Positions 8,592 to 17,145 of a stretch of 64,000 bases of DNA are shown piece after piece. Each line of letters begins with the position of its first letter. Position 1 is the stretch's first letter. The stretch is taken from contig NC_015125.1 in assembly GCF_000202635.1 (NCBI RefSeq), forward strand, positions 434,001 to 498,000, in the 5' to 3' direction. The notes beneath the pieces were generated by a model. It worked only from the letters and a program-made list of their open reading frames with translations. It had not been told where the DNA came from and ran no database searches. A program made the position numbers and the translations under genes. Source of the DNA: Microbacterium testaceum StLB037 (lineage in GTDB: Bacteria; Actinomycetota; Actinomycetes; Actinomycetales; Microbacteriaceae).

Positions 8592-11500
8592 TCAGACGAC
8601 GAGGAAACACCCCTCGGCAGAGACGCCGGCGTCCAGACGCGCAACGGATCGCGACCCCAGGCCGCCCATCTGTACCGGGGTCGGACGGTTGGTTGTGGTG
8701 CCATCGCCGAGTTGTCCAGAGTCGTTCTTGCCCCAGCCCCAGACTTGACCATTGCCGAGGGTCGCATATCCGCCACCCCATCGAGCCGCGATCCTCGCGA
8801 CACCGCCGAGGCCGCTTACCGCGGTGGGGCTCAGCACGGTCGACGAACCGCCGTTACCAATCTGCCCGACATCGTTCGCACCCCACCCGGCCACGGTTCC
8901 GTCGGCCTGCAGCACGTGGAAGAAGCCGAATCCGACCGCGAGGGCCTGCACGTTCGCCAAGCCGGCCACCTGAACGGGCGACGCGCTGGTCGCGCCATCT
9001 CCGTTGCCGAGCGTGCCGCTCACAGCGCTGCACGCCCAAACCGTGCCGTCCGTGCGGAGCGCGGCCGTCTGCTGGTGGTCGCCTCCGATGTCGCTCACCG
9101 TTCCCCAGGCCGAGACCGAGACAGGACTGAGGCGCTGGGTGGTGGTGCCATCGCCGAGGCTGCCCCCATCGTTCTTACCCCATGCTTTGACGGAGCCGTC
9201 GCCCATGATGGCGAAGCACGAGCGGTAGGCACCACCGAGGCGCTTCACGCCCGACAACCCCGGAACTTTGAGGGGCGAGGACTGATCGGTTGTCGTCCCG
9301 TTCCCGATCTGCCCGTTCGCGTTCCACCCCCAGGCGTAGACGGTGCCGTCGGCCGTCAGCGCGTAGACGGTAGCGCGTCCTCCGGTGATCTGCACGACGT
9401 TGGCGGGCAGATTCGGAACGCGCCCCCATGTTGCACGTCCCGCGGAACCGTTGGAGCCGTCGTATACGGGAACGGAGGGATCACCGAGCTGGCCATAGTC
9501 GTTGCGGCCGACCGACCACACCGAGCCGTCGGCCAGCAAGGCCACGCCGAAGATGAAGCCGCTGTAAGCCTGGACGACGGGCGATGAGAAAGCGCGCGAG
9601 GTCTGTGTCGCGGTGGTCGCGTTGTTGTTCGTTCCGTCGCCGCCCGCTCCCCAGAGACCGTACCCGGCGTGCATCAGGTTGGATCCGATGACCGTGTAGA
9701 CGTCCGCCGCAGTGCTCGACCCATTCGCCGCGGTCACACTGAGCGAGGCCCCGGGACGGGTCCACACATCGGGGGTGACCGTCGTGACGAGCTGACCGGA
9801 CGAATTCGTCTGTCCCGAGGATGCCGCAAGCACAGCCGCGCCCGAGGCGGTGAGCGACACGGCAGCCCCCTCGACAGGGGTCGAACCCGTGGAGACGGTC
9901 GCCGTCACCTGGTTCGCGGAGCCCGCGATGGCCGGAGAGGCGACATCGACCGCGACCGTGGACTGACCGATGACGAAGAGCGGCGCTTCCATGCGAGCGC
10001 CTGTGGCCAGGGAGGTCACCGGCTTCCCGTTGAGCCCCTGAACCGTGACCGGCGACGCGCTCTGCGTCGACGAGTTGTTACCGAGCTGGCCGGCGTCGTT
10101 ACGCCCCCATGCTTTCGCCGACCCATCGCTCTGCAATGCGTAGCCGTTGTAGTAGCCCCCGGCGAGCTGCACGACGTTCGACAGACCGCTGACCGGCACG
10201 GGTGACCAGCGATCGGTCGTCGAGCCGTCGCCGACCTGACCGTAGGCGTTGCTTCCCCATCCCGAGATGCTGCCGTCGCTCAACTGCGCATAACCGGCGT
10301 CGCCACCGCGAGCGATGTCTTTCACCCCCGTGACACCGCTCAGCTTCACGGGCGTCAGACGGGTGACGGTGGTGCCGTCGCCCACCTGGCCGTTCGCGTT
10401 CGCGCCCCACGCCCAGACCGATCCGTCACTCAGCAGAGCGGAGTGGGTGTCGTTACCACCCGCGAGCTTGACGACACCGGAGATGTTCGAGATGACGACC
10501 GGCGTGGAGCTGTTCGAGGTGGATCCGTTACCGAGTTGACCGCTTGCGTTGCTCGCACCCCACGCCATCGCGGTGTTGTCCTCGAGCACGACCAGGCCGT
10601 TGACCCGACCGGCCACGAGCGAGATGACCTTCTTCGGCAAGCCGATCACCGCAACAGGACTGTAACGGTCGGTGTTCGTTCCATCACCGCACTGGCCCCA
10701 GATGTTCCAGCCCCACGCCATGACGGTCCCATCGGACAGCAACGCATACGAGTTGTTCCAGCCCGCTGCGATCTGCGTGACCCCCGAGAGGCCCGGCACC
10801 TGGCCCCACTGCGTACCCGGAACCGTCGACGTGCTGCGACCGAGCCGCCCATAGTCGTAGAGACCCGCCGTCCAGACCGATCCGTCTCGCAGCAGTGCCA
10901 TCGCGTGGACGGCTCCACTCGATACCTGCACCACCGGGCTCGGGAACGCACGGTTGACCTGGACGGGCATGAGCGGAGTGCTTCCCGAGTTGTCGATACC
11001 CAGGTGTCCCTGCCCGTCGAACCCGGACGCGAGCATGTTGGCACCCAGCACGAGGAACGTGTCCTGCGCCGAGCCGGAGTTCGCGGATGCCGTGACCCGC
11101 ACCACGTCCCCGGGCGTCGTCCAGCGGTCCGGCGTCACCGTCGTCTGGAACACGCCGGAAGAGTCCGTCGCGCCCGATGTCGCCGCGATCGCGGCGTTGT
11201 CCGTCGCCGCGAGTGTGACGGCCGCGCCGGCCACCCCCTTCGACCCGGTCGCGACCTTCGCCTGAACCGCAGATGCAACGCCCGCCGCGACCTGGGTGTC
11301 AGCTACGTCCACCGAGATCGAGGTCGGCGAGCTGAGGGCGAACATGCGGAACGTGACCGGCGAGTACGTCATCAGTCCTGTCACGGCGAGACCGTCGAGA
11401 CCGGTGACCGACACGGGGGTGGCACGGTTCGTCGTCGTCCCGTCGCCGAGCTGGCCGCAGGAGTTGTCACCCCACGCCACCAAAGTCCCGTCGCTCTTCA

Positions 11501-14294
11501 GCGCGTACCCCGAGAGGCCCGAGGACGAGATCAGGGTGACGCCGGACGTGAGACCCGACACGGCGGTCGCGGACGAGCGGGAAACAGACCCGCCGTCCCC
11601 GATGGTGCCGCTCTGGCCGTCGCCCCATGCGTACACCGCACCGTCCGACGTCAGCGCGAGCGCCCCGCCGCCGTAGCTGGAGATCGACGTGACCGTCTTG
11701 CCTGACAGTCCGACGACCTTCGCGGGCGTGGCGGAGCTGTAGTCGGGCACACCCTGGCTCCACCGAGGCGGAACCGGATTCGTTCCCTGACCGAGAGCTC
11801 CGGAGTAGTTGCCGCCCCACGACCACACCGTGCCATCGCTCTTCAGCGCGTAGGTCCCCGCCACCTGGATGACATCGGTCAGCCCCGAGACCTGCACCGG
11901 AGTCGACGCATCCGGCTCGTTGGCGTTCCCCGTTCCCAGGCCCGCGCCGCCTCGACCGAGGGCCCACACGGTCTTGTCCTTCAGGAGGAAGAACGAGTTC
12001 TGGCTGCTGGAGCTGATCTGCGCGACGTTCGACAGCCCGGGGATCGCCACCGGGGTGTACGCGCGCCCTTGAGCCGCGGTGTTCGTGCCGATCTGACCGA
12101 AGTAGTTGTCTCCCCACCCGATCACGGTCCCGTCGGACAGAAGCGCCAGCACCGTCTGATTGCCGGCGGTGATCTGCTTCACATTCTCGACACCCGGAAT
12201 CTGCGTCCACGAGGTGTGGTAGTTCGCGACGCCGTCACCGATCTGGCCGTGGCTGTTCCCGCCGATGGCCCAGACCGACCCGTCGCGGAGCAAGACGAAC
12301 GACGCGTTGTAACTGTAGTAGGAGTCTGCGGAGTACCCCGTTGACACCATCTGAACGATGGGCGAAGGGAAGATGCATGTGAGCTGCGACGGAGTCACCC
12401 GCGAGATGGAGCTGGTTCCCGACTGCGGCCCCGCAGCACCGTTGTCACCGAGCTCGCTGCCGGTATCGCGCCCGAAGCCGAGGGCGTTGGCGCCGAGCAC
12501 GGTGTAGCCGTCGACGCTACTTGCCGCATCCGTCGAGGCACGCACCTGCAGCTGGGCCCCTGGCACCGTCCACCGATCGGGCGTGACGGACGTCTGAAAA
12601 ACACCCGCCGCGTTCGTCTGACCCAAGCTCGCACCGAGCACCGCGTTGCCGGACGAAGTGAGCGAGACCTCCGCGCCGCCCACGCCACTCGAACCCGACG
12701 ACACCGTCGCAGTGACGGTCCCCGCCGTACCGGCCGCCACCTCTGTCTCGACCACGTCGACGTTCAGCGTCAATTCGCCCGAAATGGCGAAGCGCGCACC
12801 GCCATCGGCGCTGCCGCCGATCGCGGTGACGGGAATGCCCGCGGGCAGACTGACCTGCACCGGGACGTTGCTGTTCGAGGCGCTCGAACCGTTGCCGAGT
12901 TGGCCCTTATCATTCGGGCCCCAGGCCCAGACGGTGCCATCCGTCTTCAACGCATAGCCGGAGCCGATGTTCGCCACATCGGACAGGCCCTGAACGGCCA
13001 CGACGCTGGGGGACGCGGCCGATGCACCGTTACCGAGTTCGCCGTTCTCCCCGTCACCCCACGCCACCACCGTCTTGTCCGCGAGAAGGGCATAGCCGGT
13101 CTGACTCGCCGCGGCGATGCTCGCCGCGTTCGAGACACCCACGACCGGTGTCGGGGTGTAGTGGTTGCCGGACTGCGTGGACCCGTCTCCCTGCTGCCCC
13201 TTCCAGTTACCACCCCACGCCATGATCGACCCATCGGTGCGCAGGGCGTATCCGGCGACTGACGTCGCCGCGACCTGGATGACATCGGAAACGCCCGACA
13301 CGGAGACGGCCGTCGGTCGGTTCTGGTTGGTGGTGTCGCCGAGCTGGCCGGCGCCGTTGCGACCCCATCCCATGACAGTGGCATCCTTCAGCAAGGCGAG
13401 ACCGAACCACGATCCGCCCGCGACCCTCGCGGCGTTCGATACGCCCGACACCGTGACGACCGAAGTGGAGAAGGACTTCTGCGCGTAAGTCGTGCCGTCC
13501 CCGAGCGCGGACTCGTAGTTCGACCCCCACGAGCGAACGGTCCCGTCCGGCATCACCGCGTACCCCGTCGAGTAACCGGCGGCGATATCGACGACGTTCG
13601 ACAGTCCCGCGATCTGCTGCGGCGGCCAATACCGGTCGGTCGTCGTGCCGTCCGCGAGCTGGCCATCCCCGTTGCGTCCCACCCCCCATACGTCACCGTT
13701 GCTCAGGCGAAAGAGCGTGAAGTTGTATCCGCCCTGCGCCACCTGCACCACAGGCGACGGGAACACCTGCATCACCTGACGCGGCGTGGGCGCGTTGTCC
13801 GTCGTACCGAGCCCCGCCATTCCGAAGAGGCCCGATCCCCATCCGAGCACGTTCGCACCGAGAACACCGAAAGATTGCGACGCGTTGCTGCTGCCCGACA
13901 CCGCGGCCACCGTCACCGTGCTCCCGGGCGTCGCCCATGGCTTGTTCAGGTTGAAGTTCGTCGTGTACCGGCCCGCACCGTTCGTCACGCCATCAGAAGC
14001 GCTGAAGGTCGCCCCGTCCGGCCCGCTGAACGACACCGGCTGACCCGCCTGCGGTTGCCCCTGCGAGTCCTTCACGGTCACCGTCATCGGGACCGCAGCC
14101 GACGCCGGAACGCCCGACGCCGGACCGGCGATCGTCATGTTCGACACCGACGACCCGTTCGCGAACGCGGGAGTGGCGGATGCCAACGACACCGCCGATA
14201 CGCCCCACGCGGCACCAGCGACAACGGTTCGACGAGAGACGGTCGATGACAACGGGACGGAGGGGGCCGGGCGGCTGGATTCTTGCAGGGTCAC
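8592..14294 (-). CDS. Giant Tat-exported protein: four Ig-like domains alternating with four RCC1 seven-blade propellers
   Basis: The GTG at 14292-14294 follows GAGGAG by 6 bases and starts a 1900-residue protein. An upstream in-frame ATG (14519) has no ribosome site and no signal-like sequence, so it was rejected. Residues 19-45 form a twin-arginine signal (SRRTVVAGAAWG...PAFA). Four modules follow, each an Ig/invasin-like domain (about 48-147, 506-600, 988-1085, 1444-1539) then an RCC1 propeller (148-505, 601-987, 1086-1443, 1540-1900). I count seven W/G-type blades (AWGxNxxGQLGDGTT) in each, 28 in total. No LPxTG or membrane anchor is present. RCC1 propellers bind proteins or surfaces; the ligand here is unknown. 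Probably secreted or surface-associated, perhaps an adhesin. GC appears lower than in neighbouring housekeeping genes. Confidence 0.85.
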   Translation of the reverse strand: MTLQESSRPAPSVPLSSTVSRRTVVAGAAWGVSAVSLASATPAFANGSSVSNMTIAGPASGVPASAAVPMTVTVKDSQGQPQAGQPVSFSGPDGATFSASDGVTNGAGRYTTNFNLNKPWATPGSTVTVAAVSGSSNASQSFGVLGANVLGWGSGLFGMAGLGTTDNAPTPRQVMQVFPSPVVQVAQGGYNFTLFRLSNGDVWGVGRNGDGQLADGTTTDRYWPPQQIAGLSNVVDIAAGYSTGYAVMPDGTVRSWGSNYESALGDGTTYAQKSFSTSVVTVSGVSNAARVAGGSWFGLALLKDATVMGWGRNGAGQLGDTTNQNRPTAVSVSGVSDVIQVAATSVAGYALRTDGSIMAWGGNWKGQQGDGSTQSGNHYTPTPVVGVSNAASIAAASQTGYALLADKTVVAWGDGENGELGNGASAASPSVVAVQGLSDVANIGSGYALKTDGTVWAWGPNDKGQLGNGSSASNSNVPVQVSLPAGIPVTAIGGSADGGARFAISGELTLNVDVVETEVAAGTAGTVTATVSSGSSGVGGAEVSLTSSGNAVLGASLGQTNAAGVFQTSVTPDRWTVPGAQLQVRASTDAASSVDGYTVLGANALGFGRDTGSELGDNGAAGPQSGTSSISRVTPSQLTCIFPSPIVQMVSTGYSADSYYSYNASFVLLRDGSVWAIGGNSHGQIGDGVANYHTSWTQIPGVENVKQITAGNQTVLALLSDGTVIGWGDNYFGQIGTNTAAQGRAYTPVAIPGLSNVAQISSSSQNSFFLLKDKTVWALGRGGAGLGTGNANEPDASTPVQVSGLTDVIQVAGTYALKSDGTVWSWGGNYSGALGQGTNPVPPRWSQGVPDYSSATPAKVVGLSGKTVTSISSYGGGALALTSDGAVYAWGDGQSGTIGDGGSVSRSSATAVSGLTSGVTLISSSGLSGYALKSDGTLVAWGDNSCGQLGDGTTTNRATPVSVTGLDGLAVTGLMTYSPVTFRMFALSSPTSISVDVADTQVAAGVASAVQAKVATGSKGVAGAAVTLAATDNAAIAATSGATDSSGVFQTTVTPDRWTTPGDVVRVTASANSGSAQDTFLVLGANMLASGFDGQGHLGIDNSGSTPLMPVQVNRAFPSPVVQVSSGAVHAMALLRDGSVWTAGLYDYGRLGRSTSTVPGTQWGQVPGLSGVTQIAAGWNNSYALLSDGTVMAWGWNIWGQCGDGTNTDRYSPVAVIGLPKKVISLVAGRVNGLVVLEDNTAMAWGASNASGQLGNGSTSNSSTPVVISNISGVVKLAGGNDTHSALLSDGSVWAWGANANGQVGDGTTVTRLTPVKLSGVTGVKDIARGGDAGYAQLSDGSISGWGSNAYGQVGDGSTTDRWSPVPVSGLSNVVQLAGGYYNGYALQSDGSAKAWGRNDAGQLGNNSSTQSASPVTVQGLNGKPVTSLATGARMEAPLFVIGQSTVAVDVASPAIAGSANQVTATVSTGSTPVEGAAVSLTASGAAVLAASSGQTNSSGQLVTTVTPDVWTRPGASLSVTAANGSSTAADVYTVIGSNLMHAGYGLWGAGGDGTNNNATTATQTSRAFSSPVVQAYSGFIFGVALLADGSVWSVGRNDYGQLGDPSVPVYDGSNGSAGRATWGRVPNLPANVVQITGGRATVYALTADGTVYAWGWNANGQIGNGTTTDQSSPLKVPGLSGVKRLGGAYRSCFAIMGDGSVKAWGKNDGGSLGDGTTTQRLSPVSVSAWGTVSDIGGDHQQTAALRTDGTVWACSAVSGTLGNGDGATSASPVQVAGLANVQALAVGFGFFHVLQADGTVAGWGANDVGQIGNGGSSTVLSPTAVSGLGGVARIAARWGGGYATLGNGQVWGWGKNDSGQLGDGTTTNRPTPVQMGGLGSRSVARLDAGVSAEGCFLVV

Positions 14295-14625
14295 GAGAGG
14301 CTCCTCAAAGCTGAACGAAGCGGGTGGGCCGCAGAAAGTACGTTCGGCACGGTAAGCGTGCACACATGCTTTGAGATCGTTTCCATTCGAGGAGCAGAGC
14401 GGGTGACGCGATGCAGCGCGGCCGCATGACCGACACGTCAGAAAACACCACGGGGCAGCCTGCGCCTCATGTATGGGTGCCTCTCTGCGCACTCGACACC
14501 CTCGAGTGACGAAAGACACGATCCGCGAAGAAGCGCGTGAAGTTCACCCGAAGAGCCACCCGCCCACGGCAAACGACCGGGAGCGCGGGCCGACCGTGTA
14601 CAGCACCGGTCGACCAGCGCGTCAC
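14295..14625. other. Intergenic region between the two repeat-protein genes
   Basis: No gene is supported in these 331 bases. The part next to 14294 holds the ribosome site and leader of the RCC1/Ig gene. The conserved upstream element at 14387-14425 is listed separately. No convincing terminator follows the gene that ends at 14626. Apparent open frames on both strands are continuations of the repeat genes and lack starts or family features. Confidence 0.5.
14387..14425 (-). promoter_or_regulatory. Upstream element shared by the two repeat-protein genes (copy 1)
   Basis: TCGAGGAGCAGAGC (14387-14400) and GCAGCGCGGCCGC (14413-14425), separated by 12 bases, recur upstream of the second repeat-protein gene at 16851-16875, where the two blocks overlap. 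Thirteen of 14 and 13 of 13 bases agree. The element is 93-131 bases upstream of the GTG at 14294. Shared control, for example by the adjacent AraC-type regulator, is an inference. Confidence 0.4.
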
Positions 14626-16818
14626 TCAGCAGGCCACTTGTACGGCGTACGAGCCTTCGGACCCTTCCCCGGCGCCGGGGTTGCCGGCCAGGCCGTATGC
14701 GGAGGTCACGTTCGAAGTCACCAGCGTGTCCCACAGGTACAGCGCGCCCGCCGCCGTGAGGAAGTACCCCGCGCCGACCGGAAGCGTTGCCGCACCCGCC
14801 GCCGCCGTTCCCGCCGAACCCACGTTCGTGCCATCCGTGGTGAACAGCTTCCCGTCGGAGGTGACGAAGTCCGCCTGGTACGTCCACGCCGCGTTCACCC
14901 ACGCCCGCGCCGCCACGACATTGGATGCCAACTTCGTCGCATCCCGATACAGATCCCCGTTCGCCGCGATGAAATACGACTGCCCCACCGGCTTCGCCGC
15001 CTTGACCACCGACTCCACCGGAACGGACGCGTACTGCGTCGGGGCCGCCGATCCCAGCGCCAGCCAGGACTTGGCATCCGAGGTCACGAACGAACCCTCG
15101 GACCCTTCCCCGGCGCCGGGGTTGCCGGCCAGGCCGTATGCGGAGGTCACGTTCGAAGTCACCAGCGTGTCCCACAGGTACAGCGCGCCCGCCGCCGTGA
15201 GGAAGTACCCCGCGCCGACCGGAAGCGTTGCCGCACCCGCCGCCGCCGTTCCCGCCGAACCCACGTTCGTGCCATCCGTGGTGAACAGCTTCCCGTCGGA
15301 GGTGACGAAGTCCGCCTGGTACGTCCACGCCGCGTTCACCCACGCCCGCGCCGCCACGACATTGGATGCCAACTTCGTCGCATCCCGATACAGATCCCCG
15401 TTCGCCGCGATGAAATACGACTGCCCCACCGGCTTGATCGCCTTGCTGGTCGGTATGGCCGAGTAGGTCTTATCGACAGCACCGTTGAGGATGCGCTTGG
15501 GGACACCGTCCGAACCGACGAAGTCGATCGCCTCGCCCGTCGCCGTGATCCGATATCCCCACGCCGTCACGACACCCGTCGCCAGCACCGTGTTGCCGTA
15601 GTAGAGGTCGCCGTTGGGCGCGAGGAAACCCACACCGCCCACCGCCTTCGACCCCACCGGCACCGCCGGATAACTGTCCACGATCGACCCGAACTGCGCC
15701 TGCTTCGCCCCACCCGACGACAGCACGAAACACACCCCCTTCGCCCAATTCGTCGTGAACCACCCCGCCGCCGACGCCACACCCGACGCGATCTTCGTGT
15801 TCTCGAAGAACAAATCCCCCGACGCCGTCAAGAAATGACGATTCCCCACCGAGGTCCCCGGGTTCGGAACGCTCGTCGGTATGGCCGAGTAGGTCTTATC
15901 GACAGCACCGTTGAGGATGCGCTTGGGGACACCGTCCGAACCGACGAAGTCGATCGCCTCGCCCGTCGCCGTTATCCGATATCCCCACGCCGTCACGACA
16001 CCCGTCGCCAGCACCGTGTTGCCGTAATAGAGGTCACCATTGGGCGCGAGGAAACCCACACCGCCCACCGCCTTCGACCCCACCGGCACCGCCGGATAAC
16101 TGTCCACGATCGACCCGAACTGCGCCTGCTTCGCCCCACCCGACGACAGCACGAAACACACCCCCTTCGCCCAATTCGTCGTGAACCACCCCGCCGCCGA
16201 CGCCACACCCGACGCGATCTTCGTATTCTCGAAGAACAAATCCCCCGACGCCGTCAAGAAATGACGATTCCCCACCGAGACTCCGCCTGCGGCGGACGCG
16301 TAGGTCTTGGACACGGAGGTTCCCAGAGCGAGAGTCGCCTGGGTGTTGAGGTTCACCGTGACCGACGCGCTGGCGGACGTCGACACCGTGGCCGCCACGG
16401 CCGTCAACGTGACCGTGCCGCCCGTCGAGGGAGTGACGATGTCCGGCAGCGCGACGACCCCCGACGCGTTGGTCGTTCCGGTGTACGTCGTCGCTCCGGT
16501 CGGATAGCTGAAGCCGCGAGGAAGGGTGACGGAGATGCTCAGCCCTGCCACCGGACGACCATCGGTGCGGTTCGTCGCCGTAACGGTCGCGCCGGTGATC
16601 GGCTGGCATCCCGTCGCCACGTACTGGACCTTGTCGAACGCGAGGTTCACGGTCTGCGATGCCGCGGCGTAGGCCGGAGCGGCGGTCGCGATCATGATGA
16701 CCGGCAGGCCCCATGCGGCCCCCGCCACGACGGTCCGGCGGCGCACCGCCCAACCTCCCGCCTCGCTTCGATCCGCCTTCCGGTCGATATCCGAGTGGCT
16801 GTCAGCGCTCACGGTCAT
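14626..16818 (-). CDS. Tat-exported protein with Ig-like domain and eight propeller-like repeats in duplicated pairs
   Basis: ATG at 16816-16818 with GAGGAG 8 bases upstream; 730 residues. A twin-arginine signal (RRRTVVAGAAWG...APAYA, about 26-51) nearly repeats that of the RCC1 protein. An Ig-like domain (about 55-170) is followed by eight units of about 70 residues, each around the core GDLYxxxTxLAxxVxxAxG and an aromatic/DG turn. The order is 1-2-1-2-3-4-3-4, because units 1+2 (142 codons) and 3+4 (147 codons) are each tandemly duplicated almost without change. The last unit ends early in YAVQVAC. No anchor is seen. The family is not recognised; beta-propeller is an inference from unit length and spacing. 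The pairing of signal and Ig domain links it to the RCC1 protein. Confidence 0.8.
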   Translation of the reverse strand: MTVSADSHSDIDRKADRSEAGGWAVRRRTVVAGAAWGLPVIMIATAAPAYAAASQTVNLAFDKVQYVATGCQPITGATVTATNRTDGRPVAGLSISVTLPRGFSYPTGATTYTGTTNASGVVALPDIVTPSTGGTVTLTAVAATVSTSASASVTVNLNTQATLALGTSVSKTYASAAGGVSVGNRHFLTASGDLFFENTKIASGVASAAGWFTTNWAKGVCFVLSSGGAKQAQFGSIVDSYPAVPVGSKAVGGVGFLAPNGDLYYGNTVLATGVVTAWGYRITATGEAIDFVGSDGVPKRILNGAVDKTYSAIPTSVPNPGTSVGNRHFLTASGDLFFENTKIASGVASAAGWFTTNWAKGVCFVLSSGGAKQAQFGSIVDSYPAVPVGSKAVGGVGFLAPNGDLYYGNTVLATGVVTAWGYRITATGEAIDFVGSDGVPKRILNGAVDKTYSAIPTSKAIKPVGQSYFIAANGDLYRDATKLASNVVAARAWVNAAWTYQADFVTSDGKLFTTDGTNVGSAGTAAAGAATLPVGAGYFLTAAGALYLWDTLVTSNVTSAYGLAGNPGAGEGSEGSFVTSDAKSWLALGSAAPTQYASVPVESVVKAAKPVGQSYFIAANGDLYRDATKLASNVVAARAWVNAAWTYQADFVTSDGKLFTTDGTNVGSAGTAAAGAATLPVGAGYFLTAAGALYLWDTLVTSNVTSAYGLAGNPGAGEGSEGSYAVQVAC
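14658..14994 (-). repeat. Repeat A, copy 1 (about 337 bp)
   Basis: Appears identical base for base, by reading, to 15099-15435 at an offset of 441 bases (147 codons). It encodes repeat units 3 and 4 of the exported protein. The frame is preserved between copies. Confidence 0.85.
15099..15435 (-). repeat. Repeat A, copy 2 (about 337 bp)
   Basis: Second copy of the 14658-14994 sequence, in the same orientation and frame. The 104 bases between the copies encode the unit linker that ends in TQYASVPVESVVK. Confidence 0.85.
15450..15853 (-). repeat. Repeat B, copy 1 (404 bp)
   Basis: Matches 15876-16279 at an offset of 426 bases (142 codons). I find five single-base differences, all synonymous (for example I ATC/ATA, Y TAC/TAT, N AAC/AAT). 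It encodes repeat units 1 and 2. Confidence 0.85.
15876..16279 (-). repeat. Repeat B, copy 2 (404 bp)
   Basis: Second copy of repeat B. The purely synonymous divergence indicates a recent duplication with selection on, or gene conversion of, the protein sequence. Confidence 0.85.
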
Positions 16819-17145
16819 GACGTCTTCTCCTCGATGGGTCTCAGGGGCTCTCGAGGAGTAGAGCAGCGCGGCCGCGTGAGTGACCAGCCGGATATCCGAT
16901 TCTCGTGGCTCTGTTCCGTTTTCCGCATGCGAGACGTGTGCCGCACCGAGCTTCCGACCCGATCGCGAAGGTCGTGTGGACGAGATGAACGACCGCGTCC
17001 CGTGCCTTCGTTCGAAGGGTGATTTTTCGCCGCACGGTTGCCCTCCTCGGGCCGGAAGGCTCCGATCGACCCGTGGCTCTTGTGAGCATGTTGGACCTCG
17101 ACGGTAAGAGAAGGGATGCCATCCACCGTGCTTGAGGATCAGACG
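16819..17145. other. Divergent control region between the 730-residue repeat protein and the AraC-type regulator
   Basis: No gene is supported in these 327 bases. It must contain the promoters of both divergent genes. A plausible operator for the regulator would lie here. I see the shared element at 16851-16875 but no unambiguous -35/-10 pair. An open reading on the minus strand continuing upstream of 16818 lacks a ribosome site and coding character. Confidence 0.5.
16851..16875 (-). promoter_or_regulatory. Upstream element shared by the two repeat-protein genes (copy 2)
   Basis: TCGAGGAGTAGAGC (16851-16864) overlaps GCAGCGCGGCCGC (16863-16875). Both blocks recur at 14387-14425. Located 33-57 bases upstream of the ATG at 16818. 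Confidence 0.4.

Noticed and set aside
14294-14519. Longer start for the RCC1/Ig protein at the ATG at 14519
   Set aside because: No ribosome site. The extra 75 residues lack a signal and would place the twin-arginine signal internally. The GTG at 14294 has GAGGAG at good spacing.
17116-17145. ATG at 17116 as start of the AraC-type regulator
   Set aside because: The purine stretch is too close to the codon, while the ATG at 17146 has a GAGG at 8 bases. Kept as an alternative only.
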